From assembly GCA_039636865.1 (NCBI GenBank), contig CP144172.1:1860001-1924000 (forward strand): 64,000 nt of DNA, given 5' to 3'. Shown here piece after piece: positions 56,601-64,000 of this stretch. The notes beneath the pieces are model-generated. The model was not told the origin of the DNA, did not search any database, and was given only the letters and a program-made list of their open reading frames with translations. This DNA comes from Dermatophilaceae bacterium Sec6.4. GTDB lineage: Bacteria > Actinomycetota > Actinomycetes > Actinomycetales > Dermatophilaceae. Positions within the stretch are counted from its first letter, which is position 1. Every line of letters begins with the position of its first letter. A program made the position numbers and the translations under genes.

Positions 56601-59600
56601 GGTGTCCACCGGGGCAGCGGTGCCAGATGCGTTGCCGGACACTGCCACCGCAGGGTTGGAATCGCAACTGCAGCCCCCCGGTGTCCTAGCCCCCATCCCA
56701 CCCTCGACGGCCACCTTGACCCTCACCAAGGGCAGCCCTCAAATATCGTTCGACAAGGGCCCAAGCTCCGCTGTTGGCCCCGGTGAGCCGGCGCCCTTCA
56801 CGCTCACGGTGACGAACACCGGATCAGCGAACGTACCGAACCTGACCGTTACGGATCCGATCCCGACCGGTCTCCTGTTCGATGACACGTACGTCGGGAG
56901 CACTGTTGGCGGCACGGTCGTGCCCTACAAGGTCACCATCACCGGGCTACCGACGGGTGTTGCCCCAACGCAACCGGTCTTTTCCACCACCGTGACCGGG
57001 TCGAGCATTACCGACGTCAACTGGGACTTCGGCGACTGGAACCTGCCACCCGGCGCGAGGGTTGAGATTCAATTCCAAACGACCCTGGCCCCCGGTAACC
57101 AGGCCGGCCAGCAGATCATCAACAAAGCCGGCGCGACATCGCCCATCGACGGGTTGACGTGCCAGGGCACGCCCAAGGACCCCACGTTCCTTAACGGGTC
57201 GTACTGCACTCACACAGCAACGGTCACGACCAAAGCCGGTGCAGCGTTCAATGCCAAGAAATGGGTCGCCGGCAACCCGGATCTAGGGTGGTACAACACC
57301 GTCAGCGCCCAGCCCGTGGCTGTCGGCGGGCCGACGTGCCCCTCGTTCACGGTGCAGGCCCGCGCGTACACGGCGTATCCATGTATTGCACTGGTCAACC
57401 CTGGTGACCAGTTCGACTACGCGCTGCAACTGGTCAACGCCGGCACCGAATCCGCGACTCAGATGCGCGTCATTGACAAGTTCCCCATCAAGGGCGACAC
57501 CGGGGTCGTCCTGGACGGCCAGGCGCGTGGCACTCAATGGGCCAACCGGCCCACCCTGGTGTCCGCACCGGAACTGGTCGCCGCACCTACCGGTGCGGTC
57601 TTGACCAATTCGTTCACCAACGGCGCGGTATGCGCCACCGACCTGGACCTGACCGGTGCGACCACGTGCCCCGCCGGTGCCTGGAACGATGCGTTCTCGG
57701 GTGCGAATACCGGCGCCAAAATGGACCTTCGCTTCGGCCCTAACCTTGCCCCTGGAGCCGGCGTCACCATGACGTTCGCGATGAAGACACCCCTGGACGT
57801 GCCGCAGGTATCGGACCCGACTATCGCGTGGAACTCCTTCGGGCATGCCGAATCAACCATCCGAGCGAATGGTTCCACCAGGGTCCTGCCACCCACCGAG
57901 CCGTTGAAGGTCGGTATCGCCACGGCATACGGGCAACTGCGCCTGGCCAAGAAGATCGGCGACAACCCGGCCGACCTTCCAGTCGACGGCATCGCGTTCG
58001 GCTTTCACGCCACCTGCGTGATCAACCCCGTCGGCGGCACCACTCATACAGTGCTCGACCAGGACTATCAGGTGTCCTCCACCACCCCGGTCGATATCTC
58101 CAACCTCCCCGCGGGAGCCAAATGCAGCGTCTACGAGTCCGGTACGCACGGCGGAGTTTCTGACCATCCCCAGAGCAATCCATTGCAGCTGACCATCCGG
58201 CCGTCGCTGGGTGCCACGCCCAGCATCCAGACCGCAACGATCACGAACAGCTTCCCAGAGGCGGTCCTCAACCTGGACAAAGTCGTCAACGGTGGCGCCG
58301 GAGCAAAATACGGTAAGGGACCCTTCACGATCCAGGTGACGTGCACCTACGCCGGAGTGCCCGTAGCCGGGTTCCCGAAGGACGCGACGTTCGACGGTCC
58401 AGGATCGCAGCAAATCAAAGGGGTCCCTTCCGGTGCGGCATGCTCCGCGGTGGAGACCAAGAACGGTGCGGCAACGTCGGTCACCTACGACCCTGCAGCG
58501 GGCGGGGACGGTTCCGCACCAGTGGTCGCCAAAGACGGCATGCCACAAACCATCACCGTGACCAACACGTTCGACGCGGGCAACCTCGTCGTCGACAAGT
58601 CACTCCAAGGGGCGGGGGCTCCACAACTGTCCGACGGCCCCTTCACCTTCTCCGTCACCTGTACCTTCAACGGCCGCCCCTACGCCGCAGGAACCATCAC
58701 GGTGAGCGGCAACGGCAAGGACAGCACCCTTACCTCAGCGCCGTTGACCGGGCTGCCCATCGGCGCCCGGTGCGTTGTCACCGAAACTGACACCGGCCAC
58801 GCGGACAACACCCCGCCCCCGGTCACCGTCACCATCACGGCCGGACCGGCGCACGGCGCACTTCCCGCGGACACCGTCGTTGCAGCCTTCATCAACACGT
58901 TCTCCGCGGGCACCCTGCAGGTCAAAAAAGTACTCACCGGAGACGCAGCAACCCAGCCGTGGGCAACAGGCACCACGTTCACCGTCCAGCTGACCTGCCA
59001 GATCGAAACCACCGACCAGAGCGGTAAACCGATCCGCGCGACCCTGTACTCAGGTGCGATCAACATCAAGGGCGGCGACACCATCACGGTGACCGACCCC
59101 GCGGGGGACGAACTGAAGCTGCCCGTCGGCGCGCACTGTTGGGGGCTAGAGACCGATGCCGGGGGCGCCACCTCCAGCGCGGTCGACTACAACTCATGGG
59201 ATACCGCGACGGTAGTCACCGTCCAGGACCCTGCAAGCCAACTGCAGCAGCTGACAATCACCGCGACCAACACGTTCGACTCAGCCGCGGTGGTCATCAG
59301 CAAGAAAGTGGTCGGCGACGGACCGTCCGGGCCCTACACATTCGCTTTGACCTGCACCACCTCCGGGCCTGGCAACGCAACGAACCCAGTAACCCTGGGG
59401 TCGGGTAATTCAAAGTTCTCGCTGTACTCCGGCCAAGTGCGTCGGGTCGTGGTGCCCGAAGGTGCCGACTGCGTAGCCAGCGAAATAACACCACCGTCCG
59501 ACGCGACGGTAACGATCGTGGATTCTGACCCGGGAACACCCGGCGGCATCTCGGACGGCAAAGTCGACCAGGTGAAGGGCGTGGCCACGATCGCGTTCAC

Positions 59601-59961
59601 CAACACCTTCACCACAGGGCCCCCGACCTCACCACCACCGACGACAGGGCCGCCGACCTCACCACCGCCGACGACAGGGCCGCCGACCTCGCCACCCCCA
59701 ACGGGGCCGCCGACCTCACCACCCCCAACAACGAGGCCCCCGACCTCACCACCCTCAACGACCGGGCCCCCGACCTCACCACCCCCAACGACAGGGCCCC
59801 CGACCTCACCACCCCCAACGACAGGGCCCCCAGTCGTGACCGATGGTCCACTGGGCGGGTCACCAACGTCCAGACTGCTCCTCGGACTCGGGTTCCTCGG
59901 TGCCGCATCAGTGCTCGTTGTGGGCCTGCTTGGTCGGCGACGCAGGATGACCAAGCACTAG
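53602..59961 (+). CDS. Giant cell-surface protein with DUF11-like and DUF5979/SpaA-like repeats
   Basis: A 2,119-residue secreted protein. The signal peptide spans about 30-55 (hydrophobic, ending AYGAS), then a Ser/Thr/Pro-rich stalk to about 145. The middle holds many immunoglobulin-like modules with DUF11-type motifs (TVTNTGSANVPNLTVTDPIP). Residues about 1,430-2,000 carry four to five Gram-positive isopeptide-type domains (each ending in a TNTF strand, with CTF/CTY strands), as in DUF5979 proteins. A Pro/Thr repeat stalk and a final helix with RRRR anchor it. No LPXTG sortase motif is seen before the helix; GGSPTS is at that place. It is likely an adhesin or fibre. Start ATG 53602; M17 is an alternative. 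Confidence 0.85.
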   Translation: MKTLTFRPGGFSGPLGMCSNSGVSVWRDRIARKTLCFATTIALGLLPMGAVAYGASTGDPAIASPGATTQDASSSGRANSVTPTTATPSGSSNRPSASVPGSAKPSPTTTSPTTTSPTATPRTATPSSTAPRSVKGKAPAVPVPLADTNTVGITKEADVDGGGPLTPGKDVTYHLTARCSGLTEGCVNEVVTDTLPADLEVTSLPKSNSVYTVKYDAVTRVLTITFVQALVNPPGSKGLPDGGVATVDVGMRLPAGTQLTDGTSVKNTAVVDADNAPPATDSVTTPVSIPSVITPVTTKSWSGGSAVAQSQEPSTVTLGTKNSSSTAAQVTSLTVEDATAATFEDFDFTGVTLRSFPKGADRAQLLVCTKPLSVCTDSDYRPGPVVSSAGPVGLPAGVSAADVTGVRVRFSQSGGAVLPGPDTTDGGSVALALVLRDTVRSTGDALEPATTLTVKNCAATTAVDAVAGVKTGADACASYQVLPNLVNLGTAKSFFPDTNHNYTQSANEYAVLGQDSPVSALITAKNNSAFALGTVTITEPSATAVSEFDKVDVTSVRLTFPAGATQGVLSVLCRDGSAPADRTFTSSQSSVESGCPAGSAPARISVRYTGTIAQGATATLGVTGNLNSKVDQSDVPDKANPGAGVVDCADVTAVRAGTETGGAAGTACRTLAIQPPRTSGPGVKSVSQTSVPAGQPIDFGLNLTNNGNVDLVKPGISDPQVDGSGSPTSPNPFTSLRITGVDAPKTVGGSKVTTQLFDPAAGQWVAYNATDVVLLARATGVRAVVNGPLAPGQSVKLTIHTLRRDGVPDGVSITNCANTIGSDGVRYPGIDPWCSPTINTGPADASASLQKGITPASLVHPVPGSPAQTAQVRLAVANNGNLSLKRLEAADTDRGFFDGVDFVKVDGINFPLGADRVQLDACTSAANCAAGVFVSGAPTSSSTPALPTGVTATSVRGVRFTFTSSSTVNGGYLLTPGSNLGGNACKGSSICFSVAPRQTLVSTGAAVPDALPDTATAGLESQLQPPGVLAPIPPSTATLTLTKGSPQISFDKGPSSAVGPGEPAPFTLTVTNTGSANVPNLTVTDPIPTGLLFDDTYVGSTVGGTVVPYKVTITGLPTGVAPTQPVFSTTVTGSSITDVNWDFGDWNLPPGARVEIQFQTTLAPGNQAGQQIINKAGATSPIDGLTCQGTPKDPTFLNGSYCTHTATVTTKAGAAFNAKKWVAGNPDLGWYNTVSAQPVAVGGPTCPSFTVQARAYTAYPCIALVNPGDQFDYALQLVNAGTESATQMRVIDKFPIKGDTGVVLDGQARGTQWANRPTLVSAPELVAAPTGAVLTNSFTNGAVCATDLDLTGATTCPAGAWNDAFSGANTGAKMDLRFGPNLAPGAGVTMTFAMKTPLDVPQVSDPTIAWNSFGHAESTIRANGSTRVLPPTEPLKVGIATAYGQLRLAKKIGDNPADLPVDGIAFGFHATCVINPVGGTTHTVLDQDYQVSSTTPVDISNLPAGAKCSVYESGTHGGVSDHPQSNPLQLTIRPSLGATPSIQTATITNSFPEAVLNLDKVVNGGAGAKYGKGPFTIQVTCTYAGVPVAGFPKDATFDGPGSQQIKGVPSGAACSAVETKNGAATSVTYDPAAGGDGSAPVVAKDGMPQTITVTNTFDAGNLVVDKSLQGAGAPQLSDGPFTFSVTCTFNGRPYAAGTITVSGNGKDSTLTSAPLTGLPIGARCVVTETDTGHADNTPPPVTVTITAGPAHGALPADTVVAAFINTFSAGTLQVKKVLTGDAATQPWATGTTFTVQLTCQIETTDQSGKPIRATLYSGAINIKGGDTITVTDPAGDELKLPVGAHCWGLETDAGGATSSAVDYNSWDTATVVTVQDPASQLQQLTITATNTFDSAAVVISKKVVGDGPSGPYTFALTCTTSGPGNATNPVTLGSGNSKFSLYSGQVRRVVVPEGADCVASEITPPSDATVTIVDSDPGTPGGISDGKVDQVKGVATIAFTNTFTTGPPTSPPPTTGPPTSPPPTTGPPTSPPPTGPPTSPPPTTRPPTSPPSTTGPPTSPPPTTGPPTSPPPTTGPPVVTDGPLGGSPTSRLLLGLGFLGAASVLVVGLLGRRRRMTKH
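59611..59817 (+). repeat. 30-bp tandem repeat (TTGPPTSPPP stalk)
   Basis: Seven units of 30 bp (the fourth is 27 bp) encode TTGPPTSPPP with small changes. Likely a wall-spanning stalk; the units are prone to copy-number change. Confidence 0.9.
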
Positions 59962-60008
59962 GTGTACTAACCCGAGACGTTAGGTACGGCGGGTCGGCGT
60001 GACATGAG

Positions 60009-60068
60009 GAAGACCTCCGAGTGAGGTGTGGAGCTGTCTAGGAACCGCTCCTGCACCCGGAGGTCTTC
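60009..60068 (+). promoter_or_regulatory. Hairpin that hides the transposase ribosome-binding site
   Basis: GAAGACCTCCG (60009-60019) pairs exactly with CGGAGGTCTTC (60058-60068), which ends at the base before ATG 60069 and contains the GGAGG. A transcript including both arms would mask the site. Confidence 0.6.
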
Positions 60069-61088
60069 ATGTCCCACCGTAATTCACCCCTGTCACCCAC
60101 CGGCCGGCTGCGCCTGGCTCGGTGCGTCGTGGAGGACGGGTGGCCGCTACGTCGCGCGGCGGACCGTTTCGCGGTCTCGGTCACCACCGCGAAACGGTGG
60201 GCCGACCGGTACCGCCAACACGGGCAGGCCGGGATGGTGGATCGGTCCAGTCGCCCGTGCCGGTGCGCGCACCGCACCAGTCGCCGCGGAGAACACCGCG
60301 TGGTCGGGTTACGCGTCTCACGACGCTGGGGCCCGGCACGGATCGCCTATCACCTGGGCATGAATGTCTCCACGGTGCAGCGTGTTCTGGCCCGGTATCG
60401 GTGTGTTCGGCTCTCGTGGACCGACCCAGCCACCGGCGTACCGGTCCGCGCCCGCCGTCGGCAGGTGCGACGCTACGAACGCGATGCACCTGGGGACCTG
60501 GTCCACGTGGACATCAAGAAGCTCGGCCGCATCCCCGACGGCGGCGGGCACCGGATCCACGGCCGCGCGCAAGGGACCCGTAACTCCAGTGCGCACCGCG
60601 AACCGGGCCGGGCCCGCAAGGCCCACGGTCGTCCGAACCTGGGGTACGCGTTCTTGCACCACGCGGTCGATGATCACTCCCGGTACACCTACTCAGAAAT
60701 CCTGACCGATGAGAAGAAGGAAACCGCGCGAGACTTCATGGCCAGGGCCTTGGAGCACTTCGCCTCCGTCGGGATCACCACCGCGCGTGTGATGACCGAC
60801 AACGGGTCCTGCTACCGGTCCAAGATCTTCGGAAAACTTTTGGCAGACAGGGACATCAAGCACAAACGGACACGACCGTACCGGCCGCAGACCAACGGCA
60901 AGGTTGAACGCTTCAACCGCACCCTGCAAGAAGAATGGGCCTATGCCCGCCCATATACCAGCGAGACCGAACGCGTAGCCGCGTTCCCGCAGTTCCTGCA
61001 CACCTACAATCACCATCGCGGCCACACCGCACTCAAGGGCGACTCACCCGCCGACCGCGTACCCAACCTGGCGGGTCAGTACAACTAG
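60069..61088 (+). CDS. IS481-family transposase
   Basis: A 339-residue DDE transposase. An N-terminal helix-turn-helix (GWPLRRAADRFAVSVTTAKRW) and a second one (LGMNVSTVQRVL) precede the integrase core. Catalytic residues are in VHVDIKKLG, VMTDNGSCYRS and KVERFNRTLQEEW. Full length. GGAGG lies 5 bases before ATG 60069, inside a hairpin. Confidence 0.95.
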   Translation: MSHRNSPLSPTGRLRLARCVVEDGWPLRRAADRFAVSVTTAKRWADRYRQHGQAGMVDRSSRPCRCAHRTSRRGEHRVVGLRVSRRWGPARIAYHLGMNVSTVQRVLARYRCVRLSWTDPATGVPVRARRRQVRRYERDAPGDLVHVDIKKLGRIPDGGGHRIHGRAQGTRNSSAHREPGRARKAHGRPNLGYAFLHHAVDDHSRYTYSEILTDEKKETARDFMARALEHFASVGITTARVMTDNGSCYRSKIFGKLLADRDIKHKRTRPYRPQTNGKVERFNRTLQEEWAYARPYTSETERVAAFPQFLHTYNHHRGHTALKGDSPADRVPNLAGQYN

Positions 61089-61125
61089 GCAGTCCTCACC
61101 TGTGGCGATGCGACGGTGTCCTCAG

Positions 61126-61553
61126 TGCTGTTCAAAACTGGTTCAGCATCTGGTGCTCGACGTGAGACAGGGGCACGGTGCCCGCGGTGTCACGCGCAGC
61201 GCGGGAGTGATCTTACGACGGGTTATGCGATCTGACAGAAGTGCCACCGCGATCGGCGAAGTACTTCCGGACGGCACCGCGCCGGCAGAACCCTGGTAGC
61301 CAAGTGCCTGGTAGTCACTGGTGGCTATGTCAAGTTGATTCACTACCAGGGTGACGGTCTGATTCGCTACTACTGGTCGTCGCGGCGGCCTGCTGTTGTT
61401 GAGTGCTTGAGGATTTGGCCCGCCGGACCCTGGGAGACCGCAGTGGGGTTCTGTTCGACGTCTCGCCGCGATCGGTCGATGCGGGCGGGATCCCCCTCCC
61501 ATTGTGCGCGGCAATCTCCCCCATGGTTTGCCCAACAGGGCCATAGTGGACGC
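61126..61553. other. Gap with possible IS remnant termini
   Basis: No gene is supported. CCCTGGTAG (61291-61299) and CTACCAGGG (61343-61351) form an inverted pair, and CTGGTAG recurs at 61308, a pattern like repeated transposase-binding sites at an IS end. Confidence 0.35.
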
Positions 61554-61808
61554 ATGGGAATCATCGACACCGTCAAAAACCTCCTCAGCGGGCACGACAA
61601 GGAGGTCGACCAGATGTTGGGCAAGGTGGGCGACACCGCGAAAACCCGTTTCGCCGGTCACGACGACCAGATCGACGGTCTGGTCGGTCAGGCCCGCCAG
61701 CGCACCGGTGATGGCGATACGACCACATCCGCGAGCACTAGTAACCCTGAGGGACCCGACGCCGCCACGCCGACCACCGGGCCGGTCGAGGGTGAGGAAC
61801 GCTCTTAA
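61554..61808 (+). CDS. MT0933-like antitoxin family protein
   Basis: An 84-residue acidic protein. MGIIDTVKNLLSGHDKEVDQ and the following short Gly-Asp repeats match the actinobacterial MT0933/Rv0909-like antitoxin family (PF14013), which is predicted to be small, helical and partly disordered; the C-terminus is Thr/Pro/Glu-rich. In mycobacteria the partner is an SRPBCC toxin gene; none follows here, so it is an orphan. The ATG at 61554 is the only sensible start. Confidence 0.7.
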   Translation: MGIIDTVKNLLSGHDKEVDQMLGKVGDTAKTRFAGHDDQIDGLVGQARQRTGDGDTTTSASTSNPEGPDAATPTTGPVEGEERS

Positions 61809-61970
61809 CGCGACGGCACTGCAGCGAGTGATCGTGGTGGTGGGCGGTCGCCTACGTTCAAATACCCGGTGGCACGCGAACGTCGTACTGCTTGAGTGCT
61901 GCACCGGGTGGTTGCTCCGGGTCTTTGCTACAGAATGAACCCATATGGTGCATTTTGAGACCACCGGGTC

Positions 61971-62228
61971 ATGGCTATGACATTGCGACTGTCGGCTGAG
62001 GTGCACGAGGCGCTGCGTGCAGCCGCGGCCGAGGAGCACCGCAGCGTGCAGCAGGAAGTGGCTCACGCGATTGAGGACTATCTTGCTCGGCGTGAGACCG
62101 AGGAGGTCAAGGCCGACCCGGAGGCACTGCGTGCTCTGGTCGAGGCGCGCGAGTCCGTTCGTTCCGGTGATGTGGTCTACGGCACCGAGGCGGCCCGCGC
62201 GCTGGTCTCAGACCGTCACGCTTCGTGA
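61971..62228 (+). CDS. Ribbon-helix-helix antitoxin of a RelBE/ParDE-type pair
   Basis: An 85-residue protein with an N-terminal ribbon-helix-helix (TLRLSAEVHEALRAAAAEEHRSVQQEV) for DNA binding and an acidic tail to block the toxin. It directly precedes the toxin gene, with no gap. An imperfect GGTG/CACC repeat just upstream (61948-61964) could be an operator for self-repression. Confidence 0.85.
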   Translation: MAMTLRLSAEVHEALRAAAAEEHRSVQQEVAHAIEDYLARRETEEVKADPEALRALVEARESVRSGDVVYGTEAARALVSDRHAS

Positions 62229-62507
62229 ATGAACGAACCCTATGAACTCGGGACCGCCGCGCCCGCGCGACGAGCCCTCGCTGATCGACTCCCTCCCGAG
62301 GTGCCCGCAGCGGCCGTCGAGTTCATCACTGGCCCTCTGGTGGAGAACCCCCAGCGCGTCGGTAAGGCACTGACCGAGGAGCTCACCGGTATCCACAGTG
62401 CGCGACTCGGCCGGGACTGGCGCGTTCTCAACGAGATCGATGCCGACAAACACACGGTGATCGTGCTCGACATCCAGCACAGGGCGAACGCCTACCGACC
62501 TCGCTGA
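62229..62507 (+). CDS. RelE/ParE-family toxin
   Basis: A 92-residue toxin. The C-terminal DWRVLNEID and VIVLDIQHRANAYR segments are typical of RelE-type ribosome-dependent mRNA interferases; the final Arg/Tyr residues are of the active-site type. Its ATG follows the antitoxin stop without a space, so it depends on coupled translation. Such pairs often stabilise mobile islands. Confidence 0.87.
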   Translation: MNEPYELGTAAPARRALADRLPPEVPAAAVEFITGPLVENPQRVGKALTEELTGIHSARLGRDWRVLNEIDADKHTVIVLDIQHRANAYRPR

Positions 62508-62543
62508 CGCAACGCGATCCTCACCCTGGACCGATCGGCATTC

Positions 62544-62557
62544 GGGGGGGGGGGGGG
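62544..62557. repeat. G14 homopolymer
   Basis: Fourteen consecutive G in an intergenic stretch, 46 bp before a small ORF. Long G-runs slip in replication and in sequencing. Confidence 0.9.
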
Positions 62558-62602
62558 TCAGAGCCGCTGCAGGCCATTGCAGTGCCGCTCTAGAGTCAAC
62601 GA

Positions 62603-62761
62603 ATGGACTATCTGGCGCGTCCGATCGACGGGGCTCATGTGAAGCTGATCCAGGTCCGGTGGGGCACGCAGGCCCGCCCGCTGATGCGCTGCCCGCAGTG
62701 CTCACAGCGATTCTTACTCGCTCGGACGGGCACCCTGGAGACGGTGACAAAGACCGAGTAG
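62603..62761 (+). CDS. Tiny CxxC protein of unknown function
   Basis: Fifty-two residues from ATG 62603. A short N-terminal polar part is followed by RCPQCSQRFLLAR, one zinc-knuckle pair, and a Thr-rich end. It is not recognised as a known family. The frame is well kept and ends before the next possible start, but the ribosome site is weak. A single CxxC could bind metal only as a dimer. Confidence 0.5.
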   Translation: MDYLARPIDGAHVKLIQVRWGTQARPLMRCPQCSQRFLLARTGTLETVTKTE

Positions 62762-63004
62762 GACCAGCGCCCGGCGCCCTATGAAGGAGATCGCCCGTGG
62801 GAGTGCTCGCCTTCGCGGCCCCGAGCCCGAGAGGCCACCCACCGGTTCTGATCACGACACCCCCAGCCCTTCACCGACCCGGGACCAAGACCATCAAGGT
62901 AGGGCACGGTCACGACTGCGTGACAGTCTTCTCATGTGTCGCCGTTGGGAACACCTCACCGGGTAGGTTCCCTGTGCCGGAAGTCATCGAGGGCAGGGGG
63001 GCAC

Positions 63005-63211
63005 ATGGAACCGGTCCCTCTGGACGTGATGTCGGTGCGCGAACTCATCACCGAGCTCTCCGAGGTAGAAGCAGGTCTACGCCAATGGCGCCATCCCGGC
63101 GCCACCGACAATCCGAGGCCCGCCGTAGCGGACCTCGTGCACCGCGAACAAGTCATCCTCCACGAGCTGCGCCGCCGACGGGCACGCTCCCACCACCTCG
63201 GATCGCGCTGA
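63005..63211 (+). CDS. Small helical protein of unknown function
   Basis: Sixty-eight residues from ATG 63005 with a GGCAGGGGGG-type ribosome site. It is mostly helix (SVRELITELSEVEAGLRQW, then HREQVILHELRRRR). Such small acidic-then-basic proteins are common in actinobacterial accessory DNA; no function is known. Confidence 0.6.
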   Translation: MEPVPLDVMSVRELITELSEVEAGLRQWRHPGATDNPRPAVADLVHREQVILHELRRRRARSHHLGSR

Positions 63212-63352
63212 TAACGGCCCGCGCATCACCCAGTTGGAAACGCCCCGGCTGATGCGGTCGCCAGCCGCGTTGACCGTTCGCCGATCGCCTACGGTCAGAG
63301 AAGCGGGTGGAGATCGGCTGTTTCCCGTTCGGCTCGGTGCCACGGTGGGGCG

Positions 63353-63523
63353 ATGGATTCGTCTCCGGAGGACACAACAGTGGGGTGCTCGTTTTGCGGT
63401 CTCGACAAGCGTTGGGGTGTTTGCGGCACGACTCGATCGCTGTTCGTCTGCGACGACTGCCTCTCGCTGATGGTCAATATCCGCCGCACCGAACTCAGAG
63501 ATGACGCGTGGCCACACGGTTGA
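63353..63523 (+). CDS. Small ClpX-type zinc-finger protein
   Basis: Fifty-six residues from ATG 63353. CSFCGLDKRWGVCG and VCDDCLSLM form the four-Cys zinc finger seen at the N-terminus of ClpX (CSFCG ... CDECV). Stand-alone short forms may act as adaptors or protein-binding modules; this is inferred. No ClpX ATPase follows. Confidence 0.65.
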   Translation: MDSSPEDTTVGCSFCGLDKRWGVCGTTRSLFVCDDCLSLMVNIRRTELRDDAWPHG

Positions 63524-64000
63524 GTGACAGATCAACGCCTGCGACCCTCGCCATGCCCGGATACCGATCGGTCTGCGGGAAGCCAGGCCGGTGCCCTGGG
63601 CAGCGATGAATCAACCGGTGGTGGTTGTTGAGTGAGACACAAAACGTTTACGTAATTGCGCTCTGCGCGAAGTTTCATCTGTCCCACACGGGCGGGATGG
63701 GTCAGGCCTCATCCCCAGGCGGACAATCTGTCTTTGGTGGCGATCAATGGGCTCCGCTGGTCCACACGACGAAGTTGTTCACGTGGTGTCCTTGCACGAG
63801 TGGAGTCCTAGGATCACACGTGATCAGTACAACGACGGGCACACGCGAGGACCCCCACACGCTTTGATCCGTCTGGAGCGTAGTTTTCGGCATGGAACGT
63901 GTCCGATTTACCTGCAATTTCAATATTCTCCCCCCGCTGCAGGAGATCATCACCCGATCACGCGCGGTCGCGTTTACCAGATTGTAAAAGTTGTCAGGGC
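63524..64000. other. Right edge without a supported gene
   Basis: Base composition is lower in GC, and short frames on both strands overlap each other without family resemblance. It may be a promoter or an island edge. Confidence 0.4.

Larger units (their letters stand above)
60005..61125 (+). mobile_element. IS481-family element (ends approximate)
   Basis: It is built around an intact transposase gene. Possible ends are TGAGGA at 60005 and TCCTCA at 61120-61125 with gapped matching inward (CTGTCTA against TAGGCAG). No clear target duplication is visible, so the borders are uncertain. Confidence 0.65.

Noticed and set aside
53602..59961. LPXTG-anchored pilin
   Set aside because: No LPXTG or close variant lies before the final helix.
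62797..63252. 151-codon frame starting at GTG 62797
   Set aside because: It has a ribosome-like GGAG but the product is Pro/Arg-rich without family traits and overlaps a better small gene at 63005.
39425..64000. Right attachment site (copy of tRNA-Val 3' end)
   Set aside because: No direct repeat of the tRNA end was noticed downstream inside the window.
1..64000. CRISPR array
   Set aside because: No series of evenly spaced short repeats with unique spacers; tandem repeats found are coding and contiguous.

Overview
The window is high-GC DNA with dense, tightly coupled genes, frequent GTG starts, a coproporphyrin-type haem set (hemE, hemG/cgoX, hemQ), a DUF3000-RNase D pair, PASTA kinase and WhiA. 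This points to an actinomycete, most likely a Micrococcales member near Dermacoccaceae/Intrasporangiaceae. The genus is an inference.

Positions 1-39,424 look like ordinary chromosome. On the left are the tail of an ABC substrate-binding protein, a glycerophosphodiesterase, a MurA enzyme fused to an XRE DNA-binding domain with a perfect palindrome in front of it, an S33 peptidase, and a fadA-fadB beta-oxidation pair closed by a 50-bp perfect palindrome. Next come RNase D-DUF3000, a PEP-mutase-like/EamA pair, and the haem genes hemE, hemG and hemQ, into which a divergent yczE/MocR-regulator pair is placed. Then follow msrB, a PrimPol-LigC repair pair, and a large molybdenum-hydroxylase region. 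That region has maturation genes (mocA-like, coxD, coxE, xdhC/coxF) and a GAF regulator on one side, katG on the opposite strand, and coxS-coxL-coxM-coxG on the other. CoxL carries AYRGAGR, so this is a form II CO-dehydrogenase-like enzyme. A CRP-like site lies between katG and coxS. The segment ends with hydrolase, PPK2, glgX and BrkB genes and a tRNA cluster (Gly, Cys, patatin gene, Gly, Val).

From the 3' end of tRNA-Val (39,424) to the right edge the content changes to an accessory island. It holds a ~2,015-codon relaxase-helicase-TOPRIM gene (MobF type) broken by two apparent 1-nt deletions, its small divergent partner with a candidate oriT between them, a complete IS3-family element with 26-bp inverted repeats and a 3-bp target duplication, a PASTA Ser/Thr kinase with an eroded FHA fragment, a solitary whiA, a 2,119-aa cell-surface protein, an IS481-family element, an MT0933-type antitoxin-like protein, an RHH/RelE toxin-antitoxin pair and several tiny Cys-rich proteins. 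No integrase and no right-hand attachment copy were seen, so the island probably continues beyond the window or has decayed.

Functionally, the left part joins respiration and redox (haem, CO-dehydrogenase-like enzyme, catalase-peroxidase, MsrB) with storage and energy metabolism (GlgX, PPK2, beta-oxidation). The right part joins DNA mobility with surface and developmental regulators (PASTA kinase, WhiA, giant surface protein).
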